Assembly (NCBI GenBank): GCA_963734065.1
Contig: CAVTFN010000004.1
Coordinates: 248,001-312,000, forward strand
Length of the DNA stretch: 64,000 nt
Reading direction: 5' to 3'
Origin: DATBLE01 sp963734065
GTDB taxonomy: Bacteria; Actinomycetota; Thermoleophilia; Gaiellales; Gaiellaceae
Under the pieces are notes generated by a model that saw nothing but the letters and a program-made list of their open reading frames with translations, made no database searches and had not been told where the DNA came from. This document shows, one piece after another, positions 34,132 to 43,557 of this stretch; position 1 is the stretch's first letter, and every line of letters starts with the position of its first letter. The position numbers and the translations under genes were made by a program.

Positions 34132-34379
34132 GCCGGGCATCGGACCAGCTGGCCGGCGCCGCGTCAAGCCGCCGCATGTTGTCGCCGGCGGACGAGACCC
34201 GACCGGTCGAGCCCGGGGGACAGTCCTCCCGGCGTGGCCGATCGAGCCTACGGCGTCGTCCCGAACGGCCGGGTGCGCCCGGGCTCGGACCGGCCATTCT
34301 GGACGATCGCCTTGGCTCTTCGGGGCGTGTTCGGGGGACTGTCCCCGGAAATCGGCCCGAAGGGGCTCGGCCGGTCGGG
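34132..34379. repeat. Spacer with two palindromic repeat half-copies (copy 2)
   Basis: The 248-base gap between the flavoprotein gene and the phosphotriesterase-family gene holds GGGGGACAGTCCTCCC (34215-34230) and GGGGACTGTCCCC (34334-34346). These are members of the GGGAC palindrome family in inverted order, about 100 bases apart. No gene is evident in the spacer. Confidence 0.6.
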
Positions 34380-35330
34380 CTACCCCGTCAGCCAGCGGCG
34401 CGGGTTGTCGACCAGGATCCGGTCGAGGTCGGCGTCGGCGACGCCGCGCTCCCGGAGCTGCGGGAGGATCACGTTCTCGAGGTGGAGGTAGTCGGCGTGC
34501 TCGCCGGCGAACGCGGGGTCGCCGACCATGAAATCGTGGAACGTGGCGCCGTCGTGGGAGAAGTGGAGCTGGTCGAGGTAGCCGTCCTCGAGGACGCGTA
34601 GCACGGTCTCGATCCGGTCGGCGTCGGGGTTGAAGTGCTCGATGTTGAAGCGGTCCCAGCCCAGGTACGCCCCTGAGTCGGCCAGCCTCCGGATGTAGTC
34701 GAGGTCGTTCGAGTCGCCGACGTGGGCGATCACGAGCTTCGTGGGATCGACTCCGGCGGCGCTCAGCGCCTCCAGCGCGACGAGCCCCGACTGCGCGGCG
34801 GCGTTCGTGTGCACCATCACCGGCGCGCCGGTCTCGGCGTGCGCCGCCGCCACCGCGGCGACGATCCGCGGCACGTCGCCGACCAGCCCATGCTCCTCGA
34901 CCGCAAGCTTGATGAAACTCGCCTTCACGCCGGTGTCGGCGATTCCCTCGGTCAGCTCGCGGACGAAAATTGCCGCCAGCACCTCCGGCGTCCGGTAGCG
35001 GAGGAACTGCGGCAGCTCCATGAACGCGTAGACGCCGGTGCAGACGACGATGTTCAGGTCGACCTGCTCGTTGATCCGCCGGATGCGCGGAAGGTCACGG
35101 CCGAGGCCGACGGCGGTCGGGTCGACGAGCGTCCGGTAGCCCGCCGCGCGGAGGCGCTCGAGCTGCGCGACCGCGTCGGCGACGCCGCGTTCCTCGTTCC
35201 ACCAGGGCTCGCCCCAGCAGTGGTTGAAGTTGGCCAGCGTCTCGTGGCCGAGGATGAAGACGTGCTCGTGCGCCAGCGTCCGCCCGAGGCTCTCGGCCGG
35301 GACCGGTCCCCGGACCGTCTCGACCGTCAC
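34380..35330 (-). CDS. Phosphotriesterase family metal-dependent hydrolase
   Basis: A 316-residue amidohydrolase-fold protein of the phosphotriesterase/lactonase family. The binuclear metal ligands are visible: LAHEHVF near the start, Lys in FIKLAVEEHG, His in VMVHTNAAA and VIAHVGDSND, and Asp in HFSHDGATFHD. Most relatives hydrolyse lactones or other esters. The natural substrate is not known; position between an aromatic flavooxidase and an aromatic monooxygenase suggests a ring-derived lactone. Confidence 0.88.
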   Translation of the reverse strand: MTVETVRGPVPAESLGRTLAHEHVFILGHETLANFNHCWGEPWWNEERGVADAVAQLERLRAAGYRTLVDPTAVGLGRDLPRIRRINEQVDLNIVVCTGVYAFMELPQFLRYRTPEVLAAIFVRELTEGIADTGVKASFIKLAVEEHGLVGDVPRIVAAVAAAHAETGAPVMVHTNAAAQSGLVALEALSAAGVDPTKLVIAHVGDSNDLDYIRRLADSGAYLGWDRFNIEHFNPDADRIETVLRVLEDGYLDQLHFSHDGATFHDFMVGDPAFAGEHADYLHLENVILPQLRERGVADADLDRILVDNPRRWLTG

Positions 35331-35334
35331 CGGC

Positions 35335-35919
35335 TCAGAAGGACGGCTTCGCCGTCATGTCGATGACGACCAGGATCAGGAGCGCGGTGTCGAAGCGGAA
35401 GATCGTGAACAGCCGCTTGACCCGCCGTGCGACCTCGGGCGACTCGGGCCCGAACTGCTGGGCGGCCTGGTCGATCCGCCCGAGCTCGGGCCCGACGAAG
35501 GCGATGCCGATCAGCATCGCCAACGCCCACCCGACCACTGCGAAGACGATCCAGAAGTGGTTCCAGCCGATGCCCGACTTCTCGACCAGCGCGACCCCGA
35601 AGCCGAAGACGAAGAACAGCGCAGGGGTGTAGACGCGTGTGCCGATCCAGGCGCCCATCCGGCCGAGCGCCGCCAGCGTCGGCCCGTCCCGCTTGCCCTC
35701 GAAGACGATCCCCAACGTGGTCAGGGTGATGTCGCCGCCGACCCAGACGACGACGGCGAGGACGTGCAGCGTGAGGTAGATCTGGTAGGAGGCCGGCGCG
35801 TACCAGAGGAAGACGATCGCGCCGGCGAGGAGCAGCGCCCCCGCGACGAGCGCATCGATGCCGATCGGAGCAACGGGCTTCGGGGCTTCGGCTGCGGTAT
35901 CGGCCACGGGGCGATTCAT
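35335..35919 (-). CDS. DUF2269-like membrane protein
   Basis: A 194-residue protein with about five helices. LHVLAVVVWVGGDITLTTLG and the later HFWIVFAVVGW resemble the CopD/DUF2269 proteins and the gene at 9497, a distant paralogue. The C-terminal part has a cytoplasmic loop (GPELGRIDQAAQQFGPESPE). It is divergent from the membrane protein gene at 36035 and lies four bases before the phosphotriesterase gene, so they are likely co-transcribed. Confidence 0.72.
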   Translation of the reverse strand: MNRPVADTAAEAPKPVAPIGIDALVAGALLLAGAIVFLWYAPASYQIYLTLHVLAVVVWVGGDITLTTLGIVFEGKRDGPTLAALGRMGAWIGTRVYTPALFFVFGFGVALVEKSGIGWNHFWIVFAVVGWALAMLIGIAFVGPELGRIDQAAQQFGPESPEVARRVKRLFTIFRFDTALLILVVIDMTAKPSF

Positions 35920-36034
35920 AGGTGATCGGAGGAAAGGGATCAAGCCCTGCTGAACGGCGTGCCGCCTGATTGAACAGAAGCCCGCGGTGTGGTTATCTGA
36001 CGGGCGCAGGTCAGGCGGCGTCGAGAGGAGGGGT

Positions 36035-36799
36035 GTGTCAGCAGCGTTTCTGGGTCGAGGGCTCGTGCTCGCCGGCATCGTCGCCGGGCTCCTGGCGGTG
36101 AGCCTGCCGTTCGCCGGCGAGACCAGATACGTCGACGACGGCACGACGGCGGCCTTCCTGATCGTGCTCCTGTCCTTCACGAGCCTGCTGCCGGCCGAGA
36201 TCGGCCGCGACCTCGTCGCGGCCGCCGCCGGATCGGCTGCGTTCGGATTCTTCCTCGTGATCCCGTCGATCTACGCGTTCGACAGCTTCGGCAGCCTCGA
36301 GTCCGGCGCATGGCTCGGCGTGTGCACCGCGCTGATCCCGCTCGGCGCCCTGCTCGTGTTCGCCGCAGACGGGACGACGGCGAAGGCGCCGGCGGTCGAC
36401 CGCGGGCCCGGCCTGCTGGTCGCAACGGCCGGCCTCGTTCTCGTCGCGGTCGGCATCTGGCTCGACCTCGGCCGAGACGGGCCGACGTACTGGAACGCAT
36501 CGTCCTCGGGCCATGCCCTCGGGCTGCTGTTGATCGTCCTCGTCCTCGCAGACGCCGGCGTGCTCGCCGCTGCTGCGCACTCCTCGGCACGGGTCGCCGA
36601 GCTCGTGGTGCTGGCTGCCTCGGCGACCTTCGGGTTCACAGTCTTCGCCGTCGTTGCGGGCGCGTTCGATGATTTCGGCACTCTGGGGGCGGGCGCGTGG
36701 ATCGAGGCGGCCGGCGGGATGCTGCTGCTCGGCGGCGTCGTCCTGCCGCGGCTCGTTCAGTCCCGGTCTGCCGCTGCGACGACGGCGGCAGTGGCATGA
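36035..36799 (+). CDS. Integral membrane protein of unknown function
   Basis: A 254-residue protein with about eight hydrophobic segments in pairs, suggestive of a 4+4 repeat. No family motif is recognised. The GTG at 36035 is chosen because it is preceded by a strong Shine-Dalgarno (GAGGAGG, 36024-36030). The stop overlaps the start of the FAD monooxygenase gene, indicating co-translation, though the link between the two is unknown. Confidence 0.65.
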   Translation: MSAAFLGRGLVLAGIVAGLLAVSLPFAGETRYVDDGTTAAFLIVLLSFTSLLPAEIGRDLVAAAAGSAAFGFFLVIPSIYAFDSFGSLESGAWLGVCTALIPLGALLVFAADGTTAKAPAVDRGPGLLVATAGLVLVAVGIWLDLGRDGPTYWNASSSGHALGLLLIVLVLADAGVLAAAAHSSARVAELVVLAASATFGFTVFAVVAGAFDDFGTLGAGAWIEAAGGMLLLGGVVLPRLVQSRSAAATTAAVA

Positions 36800-38397
36800 A
36801 CGAGGTCGAGACCCCGGTTCTGATCGTCGGCGGCAGCCTCGTCGGGCTGTCGGCGGCGGTGTTCCTCGGCGCCCGCGGCGTGCCGTGCCTCGTCGTCGAG
36901 CGGCACCGGGGCACCGCCATCCACCCCCGCGCCGCGCTCGTCAACCAGCGGACGATGGAGACCTACCGCGCAGTCGGGATCGAGCCGGCGATCGAGGAGG
37001 CCGCGGCACGCGAGTTCGTCCAGAACGGCGCGATCGTCTCGGTGGAAAGCCTGGGCGGCAAGGAGCTCGACTGGTACTTCCGCACCATCAACGAGGGCGT
37101 CGAGGATCTCAGCCCGTCCGCGCGGATCTTCATCACGCAGATCGGGCTCGAGCCGGTGCTGCTCGCGAAGGCGTCCGAGGTCGGCGCGCGGGTCGAGTAC
37201 GCGGCGGAGACCGTCTCGCTCGACCGCTCCGACGACGGCGTTACCGCCACCATCCGCCCCCGCGACGGCGGTGACGACTGGACGGTGCGCGCGCAATACG
37301 CAATCGCCGCCGACGGCGCCCACAGTCCGTCACGCGAGCGACTCGGCATCCCGATGCTCGGCCACGGCAGCTTCTCCGACAGCATCACGATCTACTTCCG
37401 CGCCGACGTCACACCGCTTCTCGGCGACCGCAACCTGAGCGTGATCTACGTCTTCAACCCGAGCCTCGTGGGCTTCTTCCGCTTCTCGATCGACGGGCAG
37501 GCCGGGTTCCTCGTGGTCAACGCCACGGTCGACGAGGAGGGGAACCGCTCGACCGCGATCGGCGAGGACATGAGCGAGGACACGTGCGTCGGCTACGTGC
37601 GCACCGCGCTCGGCGCGCCCGACCTGCCGATCCAGATCGAGAACGTGCAGCGCTGGTCGGCGACCGCGGACTGGGCCGAGCGCTTCGCCGACGACCGCAT
37701 CTTCCTGGCCGGCGACGCCGTCCACGTGATGCCGCCCACCGGCGGGTTCGGCGGCAACACCGGCGTCCAGGACGCCTACGACCTCGCCTGGAAGCTGGCC
37801 GCGGTGCTCGACGGCACGGCCGGCGCCGGCCTCCTCGACACCTACGACGCCGAGCGCCGGCCCGTCGGCGCCTTCGCCACCGAGCAGGCGTACACGCGCT
37901 ACGTGCTCCGCCTCGATCCCAGCCTCGGCAAGGAGAACCTGATGCCCATCGTCGACGAGGCCGCGGTCGAGCTCGCGTATCGCCAGCTCTCGGGCGCCGT
38001 CCAGGTGGAGGACGGCGACGACGGCGCGCTCTGGGAGAACCCACGCGAGCCCACGGGGCGGCCCGGGATGCGAGCGCCGCATCTACCGGTCGACCGCAAC
38101 GGGGCGGCGGCCTCCCTGCTCGACCTCTTCGGCGACGGCTTCGTCCTGCTGACCGGCGAGGACGGGGGCGATTGGCACCAAGCGGCAGGTCGACTGGATG
38201 TTCCAGTCGAGACCTATCGGGCCGGCGCCGACTTCAGCGACGCCTCCGGCCGGTTCGCCGAGCTCTACGGCACCGGCGCCGAGGGAGCGGCCCTGGTGCG
38301 GCCGGACGGCTTCGTCGCGTGGCGCACGCGGGGCGGGCCGGAAAACGAGGGTGACGCTCTCGCTGCCGCGCTCGCCGCCGCGCTCGCCCGCGAGTGA
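36796..38397 (+). CDS. FAD-dependent aromatic monooxygenase (PheA/TfdB type)
   Basis: A 533-residue group A flavin hydroxylase with the N-terminal FAD fold LIVGGSLVGLSAAVFLGARG, the DG motif AIAADGAHSPSRERLG, and the second FAD motif IFLAGDAVHVMPPTGGFGGN followed by the NTGVQDAYDLAW helix. A C-terminal thioredoxin-like domain begins near residue 430. Homologues hydroxylate phenols, dichlorophenols or polyketide rings. The precise substrate is not clear. The ATG overlaps the preceding stop. Confidence 0.88.
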   Translation: MNEVETPVLIVGGSLVGLSAAVFLGARGVPCLVVERHRGTAIHPRAALVNQRTMETYRAVGIEPAIEEAAAREFVQNGAIVSVESLGGKELDWYFRTINEGVEDLSPSARIFITQIGLEPVLLAKASEVGARVEYAAETVSLDRSDDGVTATIRPRDGGDDWTVRAQYAIAADGAHSPSRERLGIPMLGHGSFSDSITIYFRADVTPLLGDRNLSVIYVFNPSLVGFFRFSIDGQAGFLVVNATVDEEGNRSTAIGEDMSEDTCVGYVRTALGAPDLPIQIENVQRWSATADWAERFADDRIFLAGDAVHVMPPTGGFGGNTGVQDAYDLAWKLAAVLDGTAGAGLLDTYDAERRPVGAFATEQAYTRYVLRLDPSLGKENLMPIVDEAAVELAYRQLSGAVQVEDGDDGALWENPREPTGRPGMRAPHLPVDRNGAAASLLDLFGDGFVLLTGEDGGDWHQAAGRLDVPVETYRAGADFSDASGRFAELYGTGAEGAALVRPDGFVAWRTRGGPENEGDALAAALAAALARE

Positions 38398-38494
38398 GAG
38401 CAAGGCCGGCGGGCGATGTTAAGTCCTGCTTGACGCCCCGGACCACATCTGCTGAGAATGGACACTCGTTGTCCCCCCCTGGCTACGGCTCTCG

Positions 38495-39571
38495 ATGAGC
38501 GCTCCCGGTCGCACAGGAGGTGTCGCTGCGTCCTCGCCTCTGCGGCGGTACGCCTCACTCGTCGCGAACACCGCCGTCGCCGCCCGGTTCCTGCCCATCT
38601 GGCTCGCCACCGGCGTGCTGATGGTCGTCGCCGCGATCATCGCGCCCGCCGCGCTGCAGCACACGAACTGGGCTTTCGTCCTGCCGTACCTGACGATTCT
38701 CGCGATCGCGTCGCTCGGGCAGATGCTCGTGATCATGCAGGCGGGCATCGACCTCTCGACTCCGGCGGTGATCTCATTCGGCGGGAACCTGCTCGTCGGC
38801 GTGAGCGTCGGACACAACGACCGCCTGGCGCTCGGGATCCTCGCCTGCATCGGCCTCGGAGCGGGAGTGGGCCTCGTCAACGGGATCCTCGTCGGGATCG
38901 TGCGGCTGAACCCTCTAATCGTCACGCTCGCGGTGGGGCAGATCGTGTTCGCGTGGAACCTGCGCTACGCACGTGAGGTGACGAACTCGACCGCGGTACC
39001 GGAGGCGCTCTCGTCGTGGGCGGGCGAGAAGTGGCTCGGCATCAGCTCCGTCTTCTGGACCGGCGCCGCGCTGACCGTGGCGATCGCGCTCCTGCTTCGC
39101 TACAGCGCCGCCGGCCGGCGGTTCCAGGCGGTCGGCGCGAACCCGCGGGCCGCGTGGATGGCCGGTCTGCGCGTCCGGACACACGTCATCTTTGCGTACA
39201 CGGCGGCAGGAATCCTCTATGGATGCGCGGCGGTGCTGCTCGCCGGAATCCGCATCAACGTCGACCCGCAACTCGGCGCGGCCTACCTGCTCGCGCCGAT
39301 CGCCGCGGTCGTGATTGCGGGCGCGTCGCTCTCGGGCGGGCTGGCGAGCGCGACGTCGACCTGGGTGGCGGCCCTCGCACTCACGTTCCTGACGCAGATG
39401 CTGGTCATCAAAGGGCTGAGGCCGGGGATGCAGTTCATCGTCTTCGGTGCTGCGATCATCGTCGGGATGTTGATCTCCGGCGACCGGATCGCCTCGCTCC
39501 TCGGCCGCGTCCTGAGGCCGGCCGAGGGAAGGCTGGACAACAACACTGACTTGGAGCCAAACACGAGCTGA
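38495..39571 (+). CDS. Sugar-type ABC transporter permease (RbsC-like)
   Basis: A 358-residue permease with about ten helices of the BPD_transp_2 family: GQMLVIMQAGIDLSTPAVISFGGN, RLNPLIVTLAVGQI, and the EAA-like loop AVGANPRAAWMAGLRVRTH. The substrate set of this family includes ribose, xylose and other sugars, nucleosides and autoinducer-2. It is followed by its binding protein, ATPase and a second permease, so the transporter has two different membrane subunits. Confidence 0.88.
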   Translation: MSAPGRTGGVAASSPLRRYASLVANTAVAARFLPIWLATGVLMVVAAIIAPAALQHTNWAFVLPYLTILAIASLGQMLVIMQAGIDLSTPAVISFGGNLLVGVSVGHNDRLALGILACIGLGAGVGLVNGILVGIVRLNPLIVTLAVGQIVFAWNLRYAREVTNSTAVPEALSSWAGEKWLGISSVFWTGAALTVAIALLLRYSAAGRRFQAVGANPRAAWMAGLRVRTHVIFAYTAAGILYGCAAVLLAGIRINVDPQLGAAYLLAPIAAVVIAGASLSGGLASATSTWVAALALTFLTQMLVIKGLRPGMQFIVFGAAIIVGMLISGDRIASLLGRVLRPAEGRLDNNTDLEPNTS

Positions 39572-39593
39572 GGCTCGCGAAAGGAGGAGGGAG

Positions 39594-40883
39594 ATGCACC
39601 TACGGAAATCCGCCATGAAACGGAGGGGCCCAATCGCCGCGGTTCTTGCGCTCGTGCTGCTGGCGGCGGCGCTGGTGATCGTCTCGACTGGTCTCGGCAG
39701 CACCGGCAGGACGCATGCCAAGGCTGCTACGCCGATCATGATCGGCAAGGGAGGTGGGTACGGCGAGGTGTACAAGGCGAAGGCCAGCACGCTCAAGAAG
39801 ACGCTGTTCAACGCCACGCTGCTTCCGAAGAACCCGACGTCCCGCAACATCGCACTGGCCGGCCTCGGGCGGGCCGACAGGAAGGTCAACCTCGCCCTGG
39901 CGCTCAGGTGCTGGAAGAACAACACCTGTAATACCGGTACGGGAGGCAAGCTCACCGTCGCCTATATCGAGCAGTTCGGCGAGAACGTCTATCGCCAGAT
40001 GTCGCACATGGAGTTCATCCTCCAGGCGCTGAGCTACCCGCAGATCGGCAAGATCATCTACAAGAGCGCGCACTCGGACCTGAATCAGGGCATCGCCGAC
40101 TTCAAAGCTGCGATCGCGCAGAAGGTCAGCGCGATCGTCACGTATCCGGACTTCGGCGACGCGATGCTGCCCGTGATGAAGGAGGCAACCGACGCCGGGA
40201 TCCCCGTTGCGACGTACGCCTGGGGCTATGTCACCGGGCCCGGCAAGAACTACCTCACGGTCGTGGGCGAGTACACATGCAACCTCGGCAAGGCATTCGC
40301 GGCGGCGATGAACAAGCAGGTCGGCTCCGGTGATATCGCCTTCATGGGCGGCTTCCCGGGCAACCCGCTGTCCGAAGGCTGGCAGAAGTGCGAGAAGCCG
40401 GCGCTGAACTCGAAGATCGACGTCGTGGCGACCGAGCCGACGAACTGGGATCCGTCGAAGGTCCAGTCGGTCGTCGCCGGAATCCTCGCGGCGCATCCCA
40501 ACATCAAGGGCTGGAGCTACGAGTACGGGGGCGGCATGGCTCTCGGCGCCGTTGCGGCGTACAAGGCCGCGGGCAAGCCGTTCAACCCCGTGCTGACGCT
40601 CAGGACGGACGACGTCCGGATGGGGTGTGAATACAACGACCTCAAGAAGACCAATCCCGGCCTGAAGATGTACTACTACACCTCGGGCAACACGCAGATC
40701 CGCGTCGCGCTCACGGCGGCGCTGATGAAGCTGAAGGGCGCGCGGATCCCACCCACCATCGTGTTCCCGATCGCGTTGCAGGACCAGGACAAGCGTGATT
40801 CGTGCGTCAAGGGCTATCCGCAGGATGCCTCCGCGACGTCGCTGATCCCGCTGAGCCTGCTCCACCAGATGTACCCGTCCTAG
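39594..40883 (+). CDS. Sugar-type ABC transporter substrate-binding protein
   Basis: A 429-residue exported protein with a signal peptide (about residues 8-43) and a periplasmic-binding domain of the ribose type from about residue 118 (TVAYIEQFGENVYRQMSHME). Between them is an unusual leader of about 70 residues with two Cys (LRCWKNNTCNTG). The Shine-Dalgarno is strong (AAAGGAGGAGGGAG). The ligand cannot be identified from sequence. It likely delivers to the two permeases flanking it. Confidence 0.85.
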   Translation: MHLRKSAMKRRGPIAAVLALVLLAAALVIVSTGLGSTGRTHAKAATPIMIGKGGGYGEVYKAKASTLKKTLFNATLLPKNPTSRNIALAGLGRADRKVNLALALRCWKNNTCNTGTGGKLTVAYIEQFGENVYRQMSHMEFILQALSYPQIGKIIYKSAHSDLNQGIADFKAAIAQKVSAIVTYPDFGDAMLPVMKEATDAGIPVATYAWGYVTGPGKNYLTVVGEYTCNLGKAFAAAMNKQVGSGDIAFMGGFPGNPLSEGWQKCEKPALNSKIDVVATEPTNWDPSKVQSVVAGILAAHPNIKGWSYEYGGGMALGAVAAYKAAGKPFNPVLTLRTDDVRMGCEYNDLKKTNPGLKMYYYTSGNTQIRVALTAALMKLKGARIPPTIVFPIALQDQDKRDSCVKGYPQDASATSLIPLSLLHQMYPS

Positions 40884-40908
40884 AACCGCTCGCTGATAGC
40901 TCGCTCTC

Positions 40909-40935
40909 ACGGGGGGAACAGCCGGTTCCCCCCGT
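40909..40935 (+). terminator. Perfect hairpin between binding-protein and ATPase genes
   Basis: ACGGGGGGAAC at 40909-40919 and GTTCCCCCCGT at 40925-40935 form an 11-base perfect stem around a 5-base loop. It lies 26 bases after the binding-protein stop. In ABC operons such hairpins usually partly end transcription or protect the upstream message, giving an excess of binding protein over ATPase and permease. Confidence 0.75.
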
Positions 40936-40990
40936 GAGCCCCTCCCAAGAAGACAATGAGCACCTCATCTTCCGTTGTCGAAAGACCCTC

Positions 40991-42514
40991 GTGAACGCCG
41001 TTCTGTCCATGCAGGGCATCTCCAAGGCGTTCGGAGCGGTACAGGCGCTCCGGGACGTCAGCGTCGACTGCAACCCGGGTGAGATTCACGCCCTCGTCGG
41101 GGAGAACGGGTCCGGGAAATCGACATTGCTGGGGATCGCCAGCGGTTTCGTCCCTCCGGACGACGGGGCAATCGAGATCGGAGGCAGACGACGGCGCCGC
41201 GGATCTCCCGCCGAGGCCCGGAAGCTCGGTCTCGGCATGGCGTATCAGACCTACTCGCACGTCCGCGACCTCACCGTTTGCGAGAACCTCTACCTCGCCG
41301 TCCCCGGCGAACTGAAGCCGCCGTACGGCCGCATGGAGGGGTGGGCGGCCGAACGGCTCGCGGAGTTCGGGCTCGACGTGCAGACGACGGCGCCGATCAC
41401 CTCGCTGTCACTGGCGGAACGGCAGTTCCTCGAGGTGATCAAGGCACTCCTCGCCCGGCCGAAGGTCCTGCTCCTGGACGAGCCGACGACGGCACTCGGG
41501 CCGGAGGAGGTGGAGCGCCTGCACGCGCTCGTGTTCGACCAGAGCCGCGCCGGCGTAGGCATCGTCTACGTCAGTCATCGACTGCCGGAGGTGCTCGGCA
41601 TCGCCGACCGCGTGACCGTCCTCCGCGACGGCGTCTCCCAGGGCACCTTCGAGGCCGCGGGCATGTCCGAGGAGAGCCTCGTCGCGCTGATGATCGGCCG
41701 TCCGCTCCAGCTCGCATTCCCGGAACGGCCTGCCCCCGACGCAGCCCAGGACGTCGTGCTCGCGGTCTCGGGCTTCCACGGCGAACGCTTCGGACCGATC
41801 GACCTCGAAGTCGCGAAGGGCGAGATCCTGGGCATAGCCGGCGCGGAGGGGAACGGCCAGGTGCCTTTCCTGCGGGCGCTCGCAGGCGTCGAGCGCGCGA
41901 CCGGAAACGCGACCTGCGACGGACGCGAGCTCGACACCGGATCGCCACTCGGCCCGCTCCGCGCAGGTGTCGTCCTGCTGAGCGGTGACCGGGCGGGCGA
42001 GTCGCTCTTCCCGGTGCTGAGCGTGCGTGCGAACACCACGATCCAGGTGCTGCGACAGCTCGGACGCATGGGCTTCCTCAACCGGTGGCGAGAGCGCGAC
42101 ACGGTCGCCGGCCTCGTCCGCCGTTTGAGCATTCGCATGGCGTCGATCGAACAGCCCGTCCAGTCGCTCTCGGGAGGCAACCAGCAGAAGGTTTCGCTCA
42201 CGCGGCCGTTCCTGCGCGGGAACGTGAGGGTCATCCTCGCCGAGGAGCCGACCCAGGGGGTGGACGTCGCCGCCCGATTCGACATCTACGACGCGCTGCG
42301 CGCGAAAGCGGGGGAAGGTGTGGCCATCGTCGCCAAGTCGAGCGACCCGCTCGAACTGGCCGGGCTCTGCGACCGGGTGGTCGTCATGTCGCGCGGGAAG
42401 ATCGTCGACGAGATCCGCGGCGACGACCTCGGCGAGCGCCGGATCGTCGAGGCGATCGTCGGCTCGCGAGCAGGTGCCGCCCGACGAAACCGTGACGACG
42501 GGACACCGTCGTGA
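40991..42514 (+). CDS. Sugar-type ABC transporter ATP-binding protein (RbsA-like)
   Basis: A 507-residue protein with two ABC domains. The first has Walker A VGENGSGKSTLL and Walker B VLLLDEPTTALG; the second has a degenerate Walker A (GAEGNGQV) and signature LSGGNQQKVSL, as is usual in this family. The GTG at 40991 is used, as an in-frame GTG at 40936 would overlap the hairpin. It energises the permeases before and after it. Confidence 0.9.
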   Translation: MNAVLSMQGISKAFGAVQALRDVSVDCNPGEIHALVGENGSGKSTLLGIASGFVPPDDGAIEIGGRRRRRGSPAEARKLGLGMAYQTYSHVRDLTVCENLYLAVPGELKPPYGRMEGWAAERLAEFGLDVQTTAPITSLSLAERQFLEVIKALLARPKVLLLDEPTTALGPEEVERLHALVFDQSRAGVGIVYVSHRLPEVLGIADRVTVLRDGVSQGTFEAAGMSEESLVALMIGRPLQLAFPERPAPDAAQDVVLAVSGFHGERFGPIDLEVAKGEILGIAGAEGNGQVPFLRALAGVERATGNATCDGRELDTGSPLGPLRAGVVLLSGDRAGESLFPVLSVRANTTIQVLRQLGRMGFLNRWRERDTVAGLVRRLSIRMASIEQPVQSLSGGNQQKVSLTRPFLRGNVRVILAEEPTQGVDVAARFDIYDALRAKAGEGVAIVAKSSDPLELAGLCDRVVVMSRGKIVDEIRGDDLGERRIVEAIVGSRAGAARRNRDDGTPS

Positions 42515-43557
42515 CCTTCGGGGCCCGCGTGGCGGCTGCGGTCGCGAGGATCAAATTCAGCGGCGTCGTTCCGCTCGTCCTGATGGGAACGCTGATCGTC
42601 GCGGTCGGCGCGTACACGGCGCTGCGGGAGGACGCCTTTCTCACCAGCTACAACCTCAACAACCTGCTGCTCGCGACGATGCCGCTGGCACTGGTCTCGA
42701 TCGGGCAGACGAGCGCGCTGCTCGTCGGCGGATTCGATGTCTCCGTCGGCGCGCTGATGACGCTGTGCGTCGTCGTCGCCTCGTACACGATGACACCCAC
42801 GACGTCGCAATTGGGATTGATCCCGGGGGCGCTCGCGCTCGTGGGCGTCGGGCTCGCGACTGGAGTCTTCAATGCGGTGCTCGTCCGCGTCCTCCGCCTC
42901 CCCTCGATCATCGCCACGCTCGCCACGTTCAGCATCCTGGAAGGTGCGGCATTGCTACTGCGCGACCATCCGGAGGGGTCGATCAACCTCGATGTCATCG
43001 ACAGCCTGACGACGAGTGTCAGCTTCGTGCCGCTGGCCTTCATCGGGGTCGTCGTGTTCGCCGTGCTCGCCGACGTCTGGCTGTACCGCACACGCACGGG
43101 CCTGGCGTTCCGGGCAGTCGGGCTCGACGAGACGGCCTCGCGCCGACTCGGAATGGGAACGAGCCGAACGGTGATCCTCGCCTTCGTCGCCTGCTCGGTG
43201 ATGGCCTCGATCGCAGGGTTCTACCTCGCCGCACAGGTCCAGATCGGCTCCCCGATCATCGGCAACCAGGCGCTCGAAAGCATTGCCGCGGCGGTTCTCG
43301 GCGGAGCCAGCCTCGCGGGCGGCAAGGGATCGTTCTTCGGGGCCTTGCTCGCGGCCCTCTTCCTCAGCCTGATCGACAACATTCTGCCGCTGTTCCAGGC
43401 GCCGACGGAGTACGCCGAGATGGCGATCGGCATCCTGATCCTCGTGGCGCTGATCCTCTACCAGGGACCGGAGCTGATCGTCCGACTCCGCTCGAGCTGG
43501 GGAGGTGTGGGCCGGCTACGCGGTAGCGGCGGAGGGGAAGAGCAGGGAGCGACCTAG
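42511..43557 (+). CDS. Sugar-type ABC transporter permease (second subunit)
   Basis: A 348-residue permease with about ten helices, a paralogue of the product of 38495-39571: GQTSALLVGGFDVSVGALMTLC and the loop RAVGLDETASRRLGMGTSRT. It follows the ATPase with a four-base overlap. The operon therefore reads permease, binding protein, ATPase, permease. It converges with the E1 beta gene, overlapping by four bases. Confidence 0.88.
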   Translation: MTFGARVAAAVARIKFSGVVPLVLMGTLIVAVGAYTALREDAFLTSYNLNNLLLATMPLALVSIGQTSALLVGGFDVSVGALMTLCVVVASYTMTPTTSQLGLIPGALALVGVGLATGVFNAVLVRVLRLPSIIATLATFSILEGAALLLRDHPEGSINLDVIDSLTTSVSFVPLAFIGVVVFAVLADVWLYRTRTGLAFRAVGLDETASRRLGMGTSRTVILAFVACSVMASIAGFYLAAQVQIGSPIIGNQALESIAAAVLGGASLAGGKGSFFGALLAALFLSLIDNILPLFQAPTEYAEMAIGILILVALILYQGPELIVRLRSSWGGVGRLRGSGGGEEQGAT

